A DNA stretch of 64,000 nucleotides from Pseudoxanthomonas spadix (GTDB lineage: Bacteria > Pseudomonadota > Gammaproteobacteria > Xanthomonadales > Xanthomonadaceae), in NCBI RefSeq assembly GCF_003703395.1, contig NZ_RDQN01000003.1, positions 124,001 to 188,000 on the forward strand, given 5' to 3'. The notes under the pieces were generated by a model. It was not told the DNA's origin. It ran no database searches and saw only the letters and a program-made list of their open reading frames with translations. Positions 27,204 to 35,592 of this stretch are shown here, in pieces. The position numbers and the translations under genes were made by a program. Within the stretch, counting starts at the first letter, position 1; each line of letters begins with the position of its first letter.

Positions 27204-27584
27204 TTGTCCCTTCCCGGATGCATCACCGCCCTGGCCACGCCGTTTTCCGGCGCTGCCACGCTCGACCAGGATGCCTGGCGCGGCCTGCTGAACCTGCAGC
27301 TGCGCGGTGGCGTGCAGGGCGTGGCGGTGGCCGGATCGACCGGCGCGGCGGCCGCGCTGTCCGATGATCAAGATCGCGTCCTGACCTGCGAAGCGGTGCA
27401 GCTGGTCGAAGGCGCGATGCCGGTGGTCGCCGGCACCGGCCCGATGAACATCGGGACCATCGCCCAGACCCGTTCCGGGCCGCCTCCCGCCGGCGGCGTT
27501 GCCCCGGCTGTGCGCCTGGCGCCTCAGGGCGATCCTGCCGCGGTGAGCGCATGGGACGCGCAACTGGCAGAATTCCACGCCTAG
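27204..27584 (+). pseudogene. dapA: dapA remnant (4-hydroxy-tetrahydrodipicolinate synthase, truncated)
   Basis: An open frame of only 126 codons from TTG 27204. Its first ~75 residues resemble the DapA N-terminus: ITALATPF, DQDAWRGLLNLQLRGGVQGV and AGSTGAAAALSDD in place of the usual TTGE-x-A-T/A-L active-site turn, then AGTGPMN. After IAQTR the similarity stops, about 50 unrelated or rearranged residues follow, and the frame ends. DapA is normally about 295 residues and needs a catalytic lysine far downstream, so this cannot work. It lies between gcvR and bamC, exactly where dapA lies in E. coli, which supports decay in place. An internal deletion is the likely cause. Confidence 0.78.
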
Positions 27585-27661
27585 CCAGGGCCTGCGCCAG
27601 AGGCGTACCGCTCGCGGCCCGACTTCAACGGCCTGAATTTTAAAAAATGGAGATTCATCCA

Positions 27662-28183
27662 ATGCGTTTTTCCCGTGCTTCGCGTCTCGCCTTGCCAGTG
27701 GTGCTGGCGATGTCCATCGTCGGCCTGTCCGGCTGCAAGTGGTTCCACAAGGGGCCCAAGGGCGACTACGCGCTGGCCGAGCAGGAGCGTCCGCTGGAAG
27801 TCCCGCCCGACCTGAACGTACCCAGCACTGCCGGCGCCATGCAGGTGCCGACCGTGGCCACCGGCGCTGCCGCCGGCGCCGGCCAGCAGAGCGGGCCTTC
27901 GAGCGTGAACACCTCCGGCTTCAACGTGGCCGGCACCCGCGAGGAGGTCTTCACCAGGGTAGGCCAGGCGCTGGGCACGGTCGATGGCCTGACCATCGCC
28001 AGCAGCGCGCAACTGCTGGGCAGCTACGACGTGTCCTACCAGGGCCAGAGCTTCCTGGTGCGGGTCTCACCCACCGCCTCGGGGACCTACGTGTCGGCGG
28101 TCGATCCGCGCGGCGTGCCGGCCAATGGCCCGGAAGCCACCCGCCTGATGGCGGAGCTGAAGAACAAGCTCGGCGGGACCTGA
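27662..28183 (+). CDS. bamC: BamC-like (NlpB) outer-membrane lipoprotein, short form
   Basis: A 173-residue lipoprotein: the signal peptide ends in the lipobox LSGC (Cys25), followed by YALAEQERPLEVPPDLNVP, which matches the conserved BamC segment (RPL-VPPDL) that contacts BamD. A linker rich in Ala/Gly/Gln leads to one small domain (TREEVFTRVGQAL...SYDVSYQGQSFLVRV). E. coli BamC has 344 residues and two such domains, so this is a short version. GGAG lies 9 bases before ATG 27662. It follows the dapA remnant by 77 bases, as dapA-bamC do in E. coli. Confidence 0.78.
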   Translation: MRFSRASRLALPVVLAMSIVGLSGCKWFHKGPKGDYALAEQERPLEVPPDLNVPSTAGAMQVPTVATGAAAGAGQQSGPSSVNTSGFNVAGTREEVFTRVGQALGTVDGLTIASSAQLLGSYDVSYQGQSFLVRVSPTASGTYVSAVDPRGVPANGPEATRLMAELKNKLGGT

Positions 28184-28205
28184 TCGGTCCGCCGATGGCT
28201 GCTCA

Positions 28206-28234
28206 CGGAAAAGGCGCCGATGGCGCCTTTTCCG
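28206..28234. terminator. Bidirectional terminator between bamC and fdxA
   Basis: CGGAAAAGGCGCC and GGCGCCTTTTCCG form a perfect 13-pair stem with a GAT loop. The A4/T4 tracts in the stem fit an intrinsic terminator in both directions, as expected between convergent genes. Confidence 0.82.
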
Positions 28235-28291
28235 TTGATCCCGGTCTGGAGCCGGGGCGGGTCCCCGAGCGGGCGTGGCGGTGCGGCGCCT

Positions 28292-28615
28292 TCAGCGTTG
28301 CAGCAGCGGCAGCTTGCCGGGCTTGCCTTCCCAGTCGGCGGCGTCGGGCAACGGCTCCTTGCGCACGGTGATCACCGGCCAGGCCTTGGCCAGTTCGGCA
28401 TTGAGTGCCACGAAGGCCTCCTGGCCGGCCGGCACGTCGTCTTCGGGATAAATGGCGTTGATCGGACATTCCGGCTCGCACAGGGTGCAGTCGATGCATT
28501 CGTCCGGGTCGATCACCAGGAAGTTGGGGCCTTCATGGAAACAGTCCACCGGGCACACCTCGACGCAGTCGGTGTACTTGCACTTGATGCAGTTCTCGGT
28601 GACGACGAAGGGCAT
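28292..28615 (-). CDS. fdxA: 7Fe ferredoxin FdxA
   Basis: A 107-residue Azotobacter-FdI-type ferredoxin. [18 protein letters not shown] near residues 9-26 binds the 3Fe-4S cluster and [16 protein letters not shown] near 40-55 binds the 4Fe-4S cluster; a C-terminal extension of about 50 residues with [15 protein letters not shown] is typical of this class. ATG 28615 begins the conserved [13 protein letters not shown]. It is a single-gene unit convergent with bamC. Confidence 0.95.
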   Translation of the reverse strand: MPFVVTENCIKCKYTDCVEVCPVDCFHEGPNFLVIDPDECIDCTLCEPECPINAIYPEDDVPAGQEAFVALNAELAKAWPVITVRKEPLPDAADWEGKPGKLPLLQR

Positions 28616-28689
28616 GACAGATCCGGTGGCGCGCAACAAGGGGGCTGGCAATTCTATAGGAAGCCCCCGGCATGATTCAGGCCGGACGC

Positions 28690-28719
28690 AAATGAAAAGA
28701 CCCGGCGTGGGCCGGGTCT
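28690..28719 (-). terminator. Terminator after tRNA-Glu
   Basis: On the minus strand, AGACCCGGC / GCCGGGTCT (28711-28719 and 28698-28706) forms a nine-pair stem with a four-base loop, followed by TTTTCATT. It lies 22 bases past the tRNA 3' end. Confidence 0.85.
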
Positions 28720-28741
28720 GATCACTTCCAGGCAGTCGCGG

Positions 28742-28816
28742 TGGTGCTCCCTAGGGAATTCGAATCCCTATTTTAGCCTTGAGAGGGCCACGTCCTAACC
28801 GTTAGACGAAGGGAGC
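28742..28816 (-). tRNA. tRNA-Glu (CTC)
   Basis: A 75-base minus-strand cloverleaf with encoded CCA: acceptor GCTCCCT / AGGGAGC, D-arm CGTCTAACGGTTAGGACG, anticodon stem TGGCC / GGCTA around CTCTCAA, giving anticodon CTC, and T-loop GATTCGAATTC. CTC reads GAG only; the essential TTC form must lie elsewhere. Confidence 0.95.
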
Positions 28817-28842
28817 GTTTTGGCCGCGAGCGCTTAGCTGGT

Positions 28843-28908
28843 TAGTATATCGGCAGCGTTGGCCCCCGGCAATCGGGTCGGCCGCTCAAATACACGGAAG
28901 CCGCAATC
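28843..28908 (+). promoter_or_regulatory. pcnB leader with probable AUC start site
   Basis: A modest promoter fits: TTGGCC at 28820-28825, 17 bases, then TAGTAT at 28843-28848. GGAAG at 28896-28900 is a Shine-Dalgarno-like site 5 bases before ATC 28906 and 8 before ATC 28909. No ATG, GTG or TTG occurs in frame between the stop codon at 28843-28845 and GTG 28993. Confidence 0.5.
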
Positions 28909-30246
28909 ATCACCGCCGAACTCCAGCCCATCGTCATTCCCCGCGAGGCGCACACCATCTCGCGTCGGGATATCAGTCCCAATGCCCTGCGCGTGCTGTA
29001 TCGCCTGCGCGATGCCGGCTTCTCGGCATATCTGGTCGGTGGCGCGGTCCGCGACCTGCTGGTCGGGCAGCACCCGAAGGATTTCGACGTGGCCACCGAC
29101 GCCACGCCCGAGCAGATCAAGCAGCAGTTCCGCAACTGCCGGCTGATCGGCCGCCGCTTCCGCCTGGCGCACGTGGTGTTTGGCCGCGAGATCATCGAGG
29201 TCGCCACCTTCCGCGCCAACAGCGACGACGGCAGCGGCGACCGCGAAACCCACGAGGATGGCCGGCTGCTGCGCGACAACGTCTACGGCTCGATCGAGGA
29301 CGACGCGATCCGCCGCGACTTCACCGCCAACGCGCTGTATTACGCGATCGAGGATTTTTCGGTGCGCGACTACTGCGGCGGTTTCGAGGACGTGATGGCG
29401 CGGCGGCTGCGGCTGATCGGCGATCCCGAACTGCGCTACCGCGAAGACCCGGTGCGGATGCTGCGCGCGGTGCGCCTGGCGGCCAAGCTGGGTTTCACCA
29501 TCGATGGGCCCACCGCCGACCCGATCCCGGTGCTGGCCCCGCTGCTGGCCGAGGCCGCGCCGGCGCGGCTGTTCGAGGAGATCCTCAAGCTGTTCCTGTC
29601 CGGCAACGCGGTGGCCAGCTTCCAGGGCCTGGAGCACAGCGGCCTGCTGCCGGTGCTGCTGCCGGAAAGCGCCGCGGCGCTGCAGTCCAACCGCAGCGGT
29701 GCGCTGCGCGCGATGTTGCTGGAAGGCCTGGCCGGCACCGATGCGCGGGTGGCCAATGACGAGCCGGTCTCGCCGGCGTTCCTGTTTGCACTGTTGCTGT
29801 GGCCGGCGTACTGCAAGGCGCTGATCGGCCTGCAGGCGCAGGGCGTCCATCCGGAAGAGGCCGCGCGCCGGGCCGCCGACCGGGTCACCGTGCACCAGCT
29901 CAATACCATCGCGCTGCCACGGCGCTTCTCGCTGCCGATGCAGGAAATCTGGCTGCTGCAGTCGCGCTTCTCCCAGCGCCAGCGCAAGCGGGTCACGCGC
30001 CTGCTGGCCCATCCACGCTTCCGCGCGGCGTTCGATTTCCTGGTGCTGCGCCAGTCGGCCTCGCCCGACCATGCGGCCGACGTGGAGTTCTGGACCCAGG
30101 CCCAGACCCAGACCAACGAGGAGCTTGCCGCGACCCTGGGCGTGGAGGTGCCCGGCGACAGCTACACCGACGAAGATGCGGTGCCGTCCAAGCGCCGCCG
30201 GCGCCGTCGTCGTCGCAGTGGCGCTGCGGGCGCAAGCGGGGAATGA
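28906..30246 (+). CDS. pcnB: Poly(A) polymerase I, probable AUC start
   Basis: A 446-residue enzyme (from ATC 28906) that adds poly(A) tails to RNA and promotes decay. The class II nucleotidyltransferase head has LVGGAVRDLL and PKDFDVATDATPEQI with the catalytic aspartates, then RNCRLIGRRFRLAHVVFG, RRDFTANALYY and YREDPVRMLRAVR; the tail is strongly basic ([10 protein letters not shown]). The first usual start codon, GTG 28993, would cut off VIPREAHTISRRDISPNALRV (28933-28995), which is conserved with E. coli PcnB (IPREQHAISRKDIS). Translation must therefore begin upstream at a non-canonical codon; AUC with GGAAG before it fits best. E. coli pcnB is known to start at AUU. The stop overlaps the folK ATG. 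Confidence 0.9.
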   Translation: MITAELQPIVIPREAHTISRRDISPNALRVLYRLRDAGFSAYLVGGAVRDLLVGQHPKDFDVATDATPEQIKQQFRNCRLIGRRFRLAHVVFGREIIEVATFRANSDDGSGDRETHEDGRLLRDNVYGSIEDDAIRRDFTANALYYAIEDFSVRDYCGGFEDVMARRLRLIGDPELRYREDPVRMLRAVRLAAKLGFTIDGPTADPIPVLAPLLAEAAPARLFEEILKLFLSGNAVASFQGLEHSGLLPVLLPESAAALQSNRSGALRAMLLEGLAGTDARVANDEPVSPAFLFALLLWPAYCKALIGLQAQGVHPEEAARRAADRVTVHQLNTIALPRRFSLPMQEIWLLQSRFSQRQRKRVTRLLAHPRFRAAFDFLVLRQSASPDHAADVEFWTQAQTQTNEELAATLGVEVPGDSYTDEDAVPSKRRRRRRRRSGAAGASGE

Positions 30247-30740
30247 GCATGGTGGTCACGGCCTGCATCGGCCTGGGGGCGAACCTGGGCGATGCGGCCG
30301 GCACGGTGCGCGCCGCATTGTCCGCGATCGGCGCGCTGCCCGGCACCACGCTGGTGTCGGCTTCGCCGCTGTACCTCACCCTGGCCTGGGGCATGCAGGC
30401 GCAGCCGGATTTCATCAACGCCGCCGCGCGCGTGGACACCACGCTGGACGCGCCGGCGCTGCTGGCCGCGCTGTTGGAGATCGAGCGCCAGTTCGGCCGC
30501 CAGCGCAGCGGCGAGCAGCGCTGGGGCCCGCGCACGCTGGACCTGGACCTGTTGCTCTACGGCGATGCGATGATCGAACTGCCTGGCCTGCAGGTGCCGC
30601 ATCCGCGCCTGCATGAGCGCGCCTTTGCGCTGGTGCCGCTGGCCGATGTGGCGCCGGAACTGCGCATCGCCGGCCACGGGACGGTGCGGGAAGCTGCATT
30701 GCGCGTGGGCCATGACGCCATCCGGGTGATCAGTGGATAA
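30243..30740 (+). CDS. folK: 2-amino-4-hydroxy-6-hydroxymethyldihydropteridine pyrophosphokinase
   Basis: A 165-residue enzyme transferring pyrophosphate from ATP to the pterin in folate synthesis. Motifs are IGLGANLGD near residue 9, QPDFINAAARVDT, LEIERQFGRQR and the signature RWGPRTLDLDLLLYG near 95-110, then VPHPRLHERAFAL. Its ATG overlaps the pcnB stop (ATGA); a second in-frame ATG at 30249 is an alternative. panB follows by 9 bases. Confidence 0.95.
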   Translation: MSMVVTACIGLGANLGDAAGTVRAALSAIGALPGTTLVSASPLYLTLAWGMQAQPDFINAAARVDTTLDAPALLAALLEIERQFGRQRSGEQRWGPRTLDLDLLLYGDAMIELPGLQVPHPRLHERAFALVPLADVAPELRIAGHGTVREAALRVGHDAIRVISG

Positions 30741-30749
30741 TGCGCGGCG

Positions 30750-31562
30750 ATGAGTACCCACGCCGACAGCAAGCCCTGGACCGTTCCCGCCCTGCGCCAA
30801 GCCAAGCAGGCCGGGCAGAAACTGGTGATGTTGACCTGCTACGACTACGGCTTCGCGCGCACGCTTGACGCGGCCGGCGTGGATCTGATCCTGATCGGCG
30901 ACTCGCTGGGCATGGTCGTGCAGGGCCACGATTCGACCCTGCCGGTGACGGTGGAGGCGATGGTCTACCACACGCGCATCGTCGCCCGCGGGCTGGCGCG
31001 CGCGCTGCTGGTGGCCGACCTGCCGTTCCAGGCCGATGCCACGCGCGAACGCGCCCTGGTTGCCTCGACCCAGCTGCTGCAGGTCGGCGCGCAGATGGTC
31101 AAGCTCGAAGGCGCTGGCCACAAGCTGGAGGTCATCCGCTTCCTGGCCGAGCGCGACATCCCGGTGTGCTCGCACCTGGGCCTGACCCCGCAGTCGGTGC
31201 TGTCCTTCGGTGGCTACAGGGTGCAGGGCCGCGAGGAGGCGGCGGCCGAAAAACTCCTGGCCGATGCCATCGCCGTGGCCAATGCCGGCGCCAGCCTGCT
31301 GGTGCTCGAGTGCGTGCCATCCGCGCTGGCCGCGCGCATCACCGCCGCGGTGGACATCCCCACCATCGGTATCGGCGCCGGCGCGCAGTGCGATGGCCAG
31401 GTGCTGGTGCTGCACGACCTGCTGGGCCTGGAGATGGGCCATCGCCGGCCGAAGTTCGTCAAGGATTTCCTGGCCGAAGGTGGCTCGGTCGCCGGCGCCG
31501 TGCGCGCCTATGCCGCCGCGGTGCGCGAGGGCAGTTTTCCCGATGCCGCGCACTCGTATTGA
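30750..31562 (+). CDS. panB: 3-methyl-2-oxobutanoate hydroxymethyltransferase
   Basis: A 270-residue first enzyme of pantothenate synthesis; it moves a hydroxymethyl group from methylene-THF to ketoisovalerate. It shows the PanB barrel motifs [11 protein letters not shown] near residue 27, [27 protein letters not shown] and [10 protein letters not shown], and the metal and substrate residues in [15 protein letters not shown]. Genes pcnB-folK-panB-panC-panD-pgi run in one direction with short gaps. Confidence 0.97.
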   Translation: MSTHADSKPWTVPALRQAKQAGQKLVMLTCYDYGFARTLDAAGVDLILIGDSLGMVVQGHDSTLPVTVEAMVYHTRIVARGLARALLVADLPFQADATRERALVASTQLLQVGAQMVKLEGAGHKLEVIRFLAERDIPVCSHLGLTPQSVLSFGGYRVQGREEAAAEKLLADAIAVANAGASLLVLECVPSALAARITAAVDIPTIGIGAGAQCDGQVLVLHDLLGLEMGHRRPKFVKDFLAEGGSVAGAVRAYAAAVREGSFPDAAHSY

Positions 31563-31605
31563 TCGCGCCGTTTTCCACGATTCCCCACGCGCGGACAGGG
31601 CGCTC

Positions 31606-32448
31606 ATGATCGAAACCATCACCGAACTGGACGCCCTGCGCGCCCGCGTCATGGGCTGGAAGCGCCAGGGCCTGCGGGTGGGCTTCGTGCCGACCATGGG
31701 CAACCTGCACGCCGGCCATTACTCGTTGATCATGCTGGTCCGGCAGTACGCCGATCGCGTGGTGTCCAGCGTGTTCGTCAACCCGACCCAGTTCGGGCCC
31801 AACGAGGACTACACCCGCTACCCGCGCACGCCCGATGCCGACACGACGGGACTGGAAGGCGCCGGCTGCGACGTGCTGTGGTTGCCCACGGTCGAATCGA
31901 TGTATCCGTTCGGCATCGAGCTGGCGGCCAAGGTGCACGTGCCGGGCGTGAGCTCGGTGCTGGAAGGCGAATGCCGCCCGGGTCATTTCGATGGCGTGTG
32001 CACCGTGGTCAGCCGTCTGTTCAACCAGGTCGTGCCGGACGTGGCCGGCTTCGGCAAGAAGGACTATCAGCAGCTGGCCGTGATCCGGCAGATGGTCACC
32101 GACCTGGCGTTCCCGATCCAGATCCTGGGCGGCAGCATCGTGCGCGAGGCCGATGGCCTGGCGATGAGCTCGCGCAACCAGTACCTGTCGGCCCAGGAGC
32201 GCCCGCGCGCGGCCGAGATCCGCCGCACCCTGCAGCAGATGCGCCAGGCCATGCTGGCCGGCACCGCGCGGGCGGAGGTCGAAGCGGCCGCGCGCGCGCA
32301 CCTGACCGCTGCCGGTTTCCAGGTCGACTATGCCGTGGTGCGCCGACCGGACCTGTCCGAGCCGGGGCCGGCGGACACCGGTGCCCGGGTGGCGCTGATT
32401 GCCGCGCGCCTGGGCCGCACGCGCCTGATCGACAACCTGGAATTCTAA
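31606..32448 (+). CDS. panC: Pantothenate synthetase
   Basis: A 280-residue ligase joining pantoate and beta-alanine with ATP. Nucleotidyltransferase motifs: [15 protein letters not shown] near residue 27 (HIGH-type), [14 protein letters not shown] near 58, [14 protein letters not shown] near 149 and MSSRNQYLS near 186 (KMSKS-like). ATG 31606 starts the family N-terminus [15 protein letters not shown] and lies 43 bases after panB; the same frame is open upstream only as a shadow of panB. Confidence 0.97.
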   Translation: MIETITELDALRARVMGWKRQGLRVGFVPTMGNLHAGHYSLIMLVRQYADRVVSSVFVNPTQFGPNEDYTRYPRTPDADTTGLEGAGCDVLWLPTVESMYPFGIELAAKVHVPGVSSVLEGECRPGHFDGVCTVVSRLFNQVVPDVAGFGKKDYQQLAVIRQMVTDLAFPIQILGGSIVREADGLAMSSRNQYLSAQERPRAAEIRRTLQQMRQAMLAGTARAEVEAAARAHLTAAGFQVDYAVVRRPDLSEPGPADTGARVALIAARLGRTRLIDNLEF

Positions 32449-32527
32449 AAGGCGCCAGCGCTTGCACGGCCGCGTGCGGCGGGCGCTGCTAGACTCGCCG
32501 GCCTGTGTTCCCGGGGTCGATACGACC

Positions 32528-32908
32528 ATGCAACTGAGCCTGCTCAAGACCAAGATCCACCGCGCCACCGTCACCCATTCGGAGCTGAATTACGAAGGCT
32601 CGGTGGCCATCGACGGCCACCTGCTCGACGCCGCCGGCATCCGCGAGTTCGAGCAGGTGCACATCTGGGACGTCACCAACGGCGCCCGCTTCAGCACCTA
32701 TGCGCTGCGTGCCGACGAAGGCAGCGGCATCATCTCGCTCAATGGCGGCGCGGCCCGGCACGTGCAGGTCGGCGACATCATCATCATCGCCGCCTTCGCC
32801 GCGATGAGCGAGGCCGAAGCCGACCTGTTCAAGCCCACCCTGGTGTACGTGGACGGGCACAACCGCATCACCCACACCAACCAGTCGATTCCAAAGCAGG
32901 CCGCCTGA
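32528..32908 (+). CDS. panD: Aspartate 1-decarboxylase precursor
   Basis: A 126-residue pyruvoyl enzyme that makes beta-alanine from aspartate for pantothenate. The self-cleavage site is Gly24-Ser25 in YEGSVAID; other family residues are in [14 protein letters not shown] and [16 protein letters not shown]. The stop (TGA at 32906-32908) overlaps the pgi ATG. A 79-base gap separates it from panC. Confidence 0.97.
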   Translation: MQLSLLKTKIHRATVTHSELNYEGSVAIDGHLLDAAGIREFEQVHIWDVTNGARFSTYALRADEGSGIISLNGGAARHVQVGDIIIIAAFAAMSEAEADLFKPTLVYVDGHNRITHTNQSIPKQAA

Positions 32909-34410
32909 TGACGAACTTCAACGCGTTGCGCTCCGACGCTGCACGCCTGCGCGGTGTGCGCGCGCCGGACTTGCTGGAACAGGACCCTGCGCGCGCCTCG
33001 GAGTTCGCCCTGCGGGTCGGGCCGCTGTACGCCAGCTTCGCCCGCCAGGGCTACGACCGCCAGGCCCTGGCCGCGCTGCATGCGCTGGCCGCCGAGCTGG
33101 ACCTGAAGGCCGCCTACCAGCGCCTGTTCTGCGGTGAAGTGGTCAATCCCACCGAAGGCCGCGCCGCATTGCACACCGCGCTGCGCAGCAACCTGACCCA
33201 GGGCAGGCTCGCGCAGCAGGCCCATGCCGAAGCGGCCAGGGTGCGCGCGTGCATGGGCCAGCTGGTGGCCGCGCTGGAAGCCAGCGAAGTCACCGACATC
33301 GTCAGCGTCGGCATCGGCGGCTCGGACCTGGGTCCGCGCCACGTGGTCGATGCGCTGGGTCCGCTGCAGCCGAAGCTGCGCGTGCACTTCATTTCCAATG
33401 TCGATGGCGCCGCCGCCCAGCGCACGCTGGCCGGGCTGGATCCTGCGACCACCGCGGCGATCCTGATCTCCAAGACCTTTGGCACCCAGGAGACCCTGCT
33501 CAACGGCCGGATTCTGGCCGACTGGCTGGGCGGCAGCGAGCGCCTGTATGCGGTCAGCGCCAACCCGCAGCGCGCATCCGATGCATTCGACATTCCATCC
33601 GAGCGCGTGCTGCCGATGTGGGACTGGGTGGGCGGGCGTTATTCGCTGTGGTCGGCGGTGGGGTTTCCGATTGCGCTGGCGATCGGCTTCAGGAACTTCG
33701 AGGCGCTGCTGGAGGGCGCGGCGCTGATGGACCAGCACGTGCTGGAGGCCCCGGCCGAATCCAACCTGGCCATCCGCCACGGGCTGACCGCGATCTGGAA
33801 CCGCAATGTGCTCGGCCACGCCGCCCATGGCGTGATGACCTATGACCAGCGCCTGGCGTTGCTGCCCAACTACCTGCAGCAGCTGGTGATGGAGAGCCTG
33901 GGCAAGTCCACGCGCATCGATGGTAGCCCGGTGGACTGCGAGACGGTGCCGGTGTGGTGGGGCGGGCCCGGCACCGACGTGCAGCACAGCTTTTTTCAGG
34001 CGTTGCACCAGGGCACCCAGATCGTGCCGCTGGATTTTGTCGGCACCATCCACAACGACGACCCGTACACCGAAAACCACATCGCGCTGCTGTCCAACCT
34101 GCTGGCCCAGTCCGAAGCGCTGGCCAATGGCCAGGCCAGCGATGATCCGCACCGCAGCTACGCCGGCGGCCGCCCCAGCACCATGATCCTGCTCGACGCA
34201 CTGACCCCGCAGTCGCTGGGCGCGCTGATCGCCATGTACGAGCACAGCGTCTACGCGCAGTCTTTGGCCTGGGGCATCAACGCCTTCGACCAGTTCGGCG
34301 TGGAGCTGGGCAAGCAGCTGGCCAGCGGCCTGCTGCCGGCACTCAAGGGCCAGGCCCAGGCCGATGACCCGGTCACCGGGGCGCTGCTGGAGCAGATCCG
34401 CACGCGTTGA
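32908..34410 (+). CDS. pgi: Glucose-6-phosphate isomerase
   Basis: A 500-residue glycolytic isomerase of G6P and F6P. The SIS-domain motifs include [13 protein letters not shown] near residue 133, [12 protein letters not shown] near 190, [11 protein letters not shown] near 234, catalytic-region [14 protein letters not shown] near 350 and [18 protein letters not shown] near 452. It overlaps panD by one base, so it reads as the last gene of the operon. A pair of GTAG repeats follows 4 bases after the stop. Confidence 0.97.
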   Translation: MTNFNALRSDAARLRGVRAPDLLEQDPARASEFALRVGPLYASFARQGYDRQALAALHALAAELDLKAAYQRLFCGEVVNPTEGRAALHTALRSNLTQGRLAQQAHAEAARVRACMGQLVAALEASEVTDIVSVGIGGSDLGPRHVVDALGPLQPKLRVHFISNVDGAAAQRTLAGLDPATTAAILISKTFGTQETLLNGRILADWLGGSERLYAVSANPQRASDAFDIPSERVLPMWDWVGGRYSLWSAVGFPIALAIGFRNFEALLEGAALMDQHVLEAPAESNLAIRHGLTAIWNRNVLGHAAHGVMTYDQRLALLPNYLQQLVMESLGKSTRIDGSPVDCETVPVWWGGPGTDVQHSFFQALHQGTQIVPLDFVGTIHNDDPYTENHIALLSNLLAQSEALANGQASDDPHRSYAGGRPSTMILLDALTPQSLGALIAMYEHSVYAQSLAWGINAFDQFGVELGKQLASGLLPALKGQAQADDPVTGALLEQIRTR

Positions 34411-34413
34411 ACC

Positions 34414-34482
34414 GTAGGGCGGGTCTTGACCCGCCATCGCGATATCGTTGAATTAACGGCGGCGGGTCGAGACCCGCCCTAC
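34414..34482. repeat. Inverted pair of GTAG-type REP elements
   Basis: GTAGGGCGGGTCTTGACCCGCC at 34414-34435 and its inverse GGCGGGTCGAGACCCGCCCTAC at 34461-34482, each a small palindrome ending in GTAG, are separated by 25 AT-richer bases. This is the architecture of the SMAG (GTAG) repeats of Stenotrophomonas maltophilia and related RAYT-associated REPs, arranged as a BIME-like pair. It lies between the convergent pgi and queG genes and may also act as a terminator or mRNA end. Confidence 0.82.
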
Positions 34483-34496
34483 GCCTCTGACGATCG

Positions 34497-35567
34497 TCAG
34501 GCCTCGTGTTGCGCCAGCGCCCAGGCCACGTGCTCGCGCACCAGCGGCGAAGCATCGTCGCGGCGCGAGGCCAGCGCCTGGAGCACCGCCGGCGAGCTTG
34601 GTGCATTGCCCAGCGCCACGGCGATGTTGCGCAGCCAGCGCTGGTGCCCGCTGCGGCGGATCGCCGAGCCTTCGGTGCGGGTCAGGAACTCCGCTTCGTC
34701 CCAGGCGAACAGCTGCGGCAGCGTGGCCACGTCCAGGTCATTGCGGGCGCGGAAGTCCGGCTCGTCGGTGCGCCTGGCGAACTTGTTCCAGGGACATACC
34801 AGCTGACAGTCGTCGCAGCCGAAGATGCGGTTGCCGATCGGCTTGCGCAGCTCGATGGGGATCGGGCCTTCGTGTTCGATGGTCAGATAGGCGATGCAGC
34901 GGCGCGCGTCGAGCCGGTGCGGGGCGATGATCGCCTGCGTGGGGCACACATCGATGCAGCGCACGCAGCTGCCGCAGTGGGCGCTGGCCGGGGTGTCCAC
35001 CGGCAGCGGGATGTCGACGTAGATCTCGCCCAGGAAAAACCACGAGCCGCCGTGCCTGTCGATCAGGCAGGTGTGCTTGCCGATCCAGCCCAGCCCTGCG
35101 TTGCGGGCCAGGGCGCGCTCCAGCACCGGCGCCGAATCGACGAACACCCGATGGCCCATCGGCCCCACTTGCTCCTGCAGGCGCGTGGCCAGTGTCTGCA
35201 GGCGCTTGCGCATGAGCTTGTGGTAGTCGCGGCCCAGCGCGTAGCGGGCGACGTAGGCGCGCTCGCCGTTGGCCAGCGTGGCCCAAGCCTGGCTGCTGTC
35301 ATCGTGGCCGTAGTCCAGGCCGACCGAGATCACCCGCAGCGTGCCGGGGATCAGTTCGGCCGGGCGCGAGCGCATGTCAGCATGCCGCGCCATCCAGTCC
35401 ATCGAGCCGTACAGGCCTTCGGCCAGCCAGCTGCGCAGGTGCTCCTGGTCCTGGCCGAGCTCCACGCCGGTGATGCCGCAGCGCTGGAACCCCAGCTGGC
35501 GCGACAGCGTGCGCGCCTGCGCAGCCAGCGCGTGCAGGTCGATCGGCGTGGCAGAGCAGGCACTCAT
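34497..35567 (-). CDS. queG: Epoxyqueuosine reductase
   Basis: A 356-residue cobalamin and iron-sulfur enzyme for the last step of queuosine tRNA modification. Two 4Fe-4S motifs are CGSCVRCIDVCPTQAI near residue 195 and CDDCQLVCPWNKF near 245; ALGRDYHKLMRKRL and NAGLGWIGKHTCLI lie in the B12-binding domain, and a HEAT-like tail follows. ATG 35567 is chosen; the open frame upstream overlaps the divergent nnrD gene. Only 25 bases separate the two start codons. Confidence 0.94.
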   Translation of the reverse strand: MSACSATPIDLHALAAQARTLSRQLGFQRCGITGVELGQDQEHLRSWLAEGLYGSMDWMARHADMRSRPAELIPGTLRVISVGLDYGHDDSSQAWATLANGERAYVARYALGRDYHKLMRKRLQTLATRLQEQVGPMGHRVFVDSAPVLERALARNAGLGWIGKHTCLIDRHGGSWFFLGEIYVDIPLPVDTPASAHCGSCVRCIDVCPTQAIIAPHRLDARRCIAYLTIEHEGPIPIELRKPIGNRIFGCDDCQLVCPWNKFARRTDEPDFRARNDLDVATLPQLFAWDEAEFLTRTEGSAIRRSGHQRWLRNIAVALGNAPSSPAVLQALASRRDDASPLVREHVAWALAQHEA

Positions 35568-35574
35568 GCGCGCA

Positions 35575-35584
35575 AGTATAGAAT
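35575..35584. promoter_or_regulatory. Overlapping divergent -10 elements of queG and nnrD
   Basis: The 25-base gap 35568-35592 contains AGTATAGAAT: TATAGA (35577-35582) reads toward nnrD and TATACT (35580-35575) toward queG. Each would start transcription within a few bases of the respective ATG. No good -35 element was seen for either, so the call is tentative. Confidence 0.4.
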
Positions 35585-35592
35585 CGCGCGCC

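Noticed and set aside
32449..32527. Separate promoter for panD (TTGCAC ... TAGACT)
   Set aside because: The elements are 22 bases apart, too far for a normal sigma-70 promoter.
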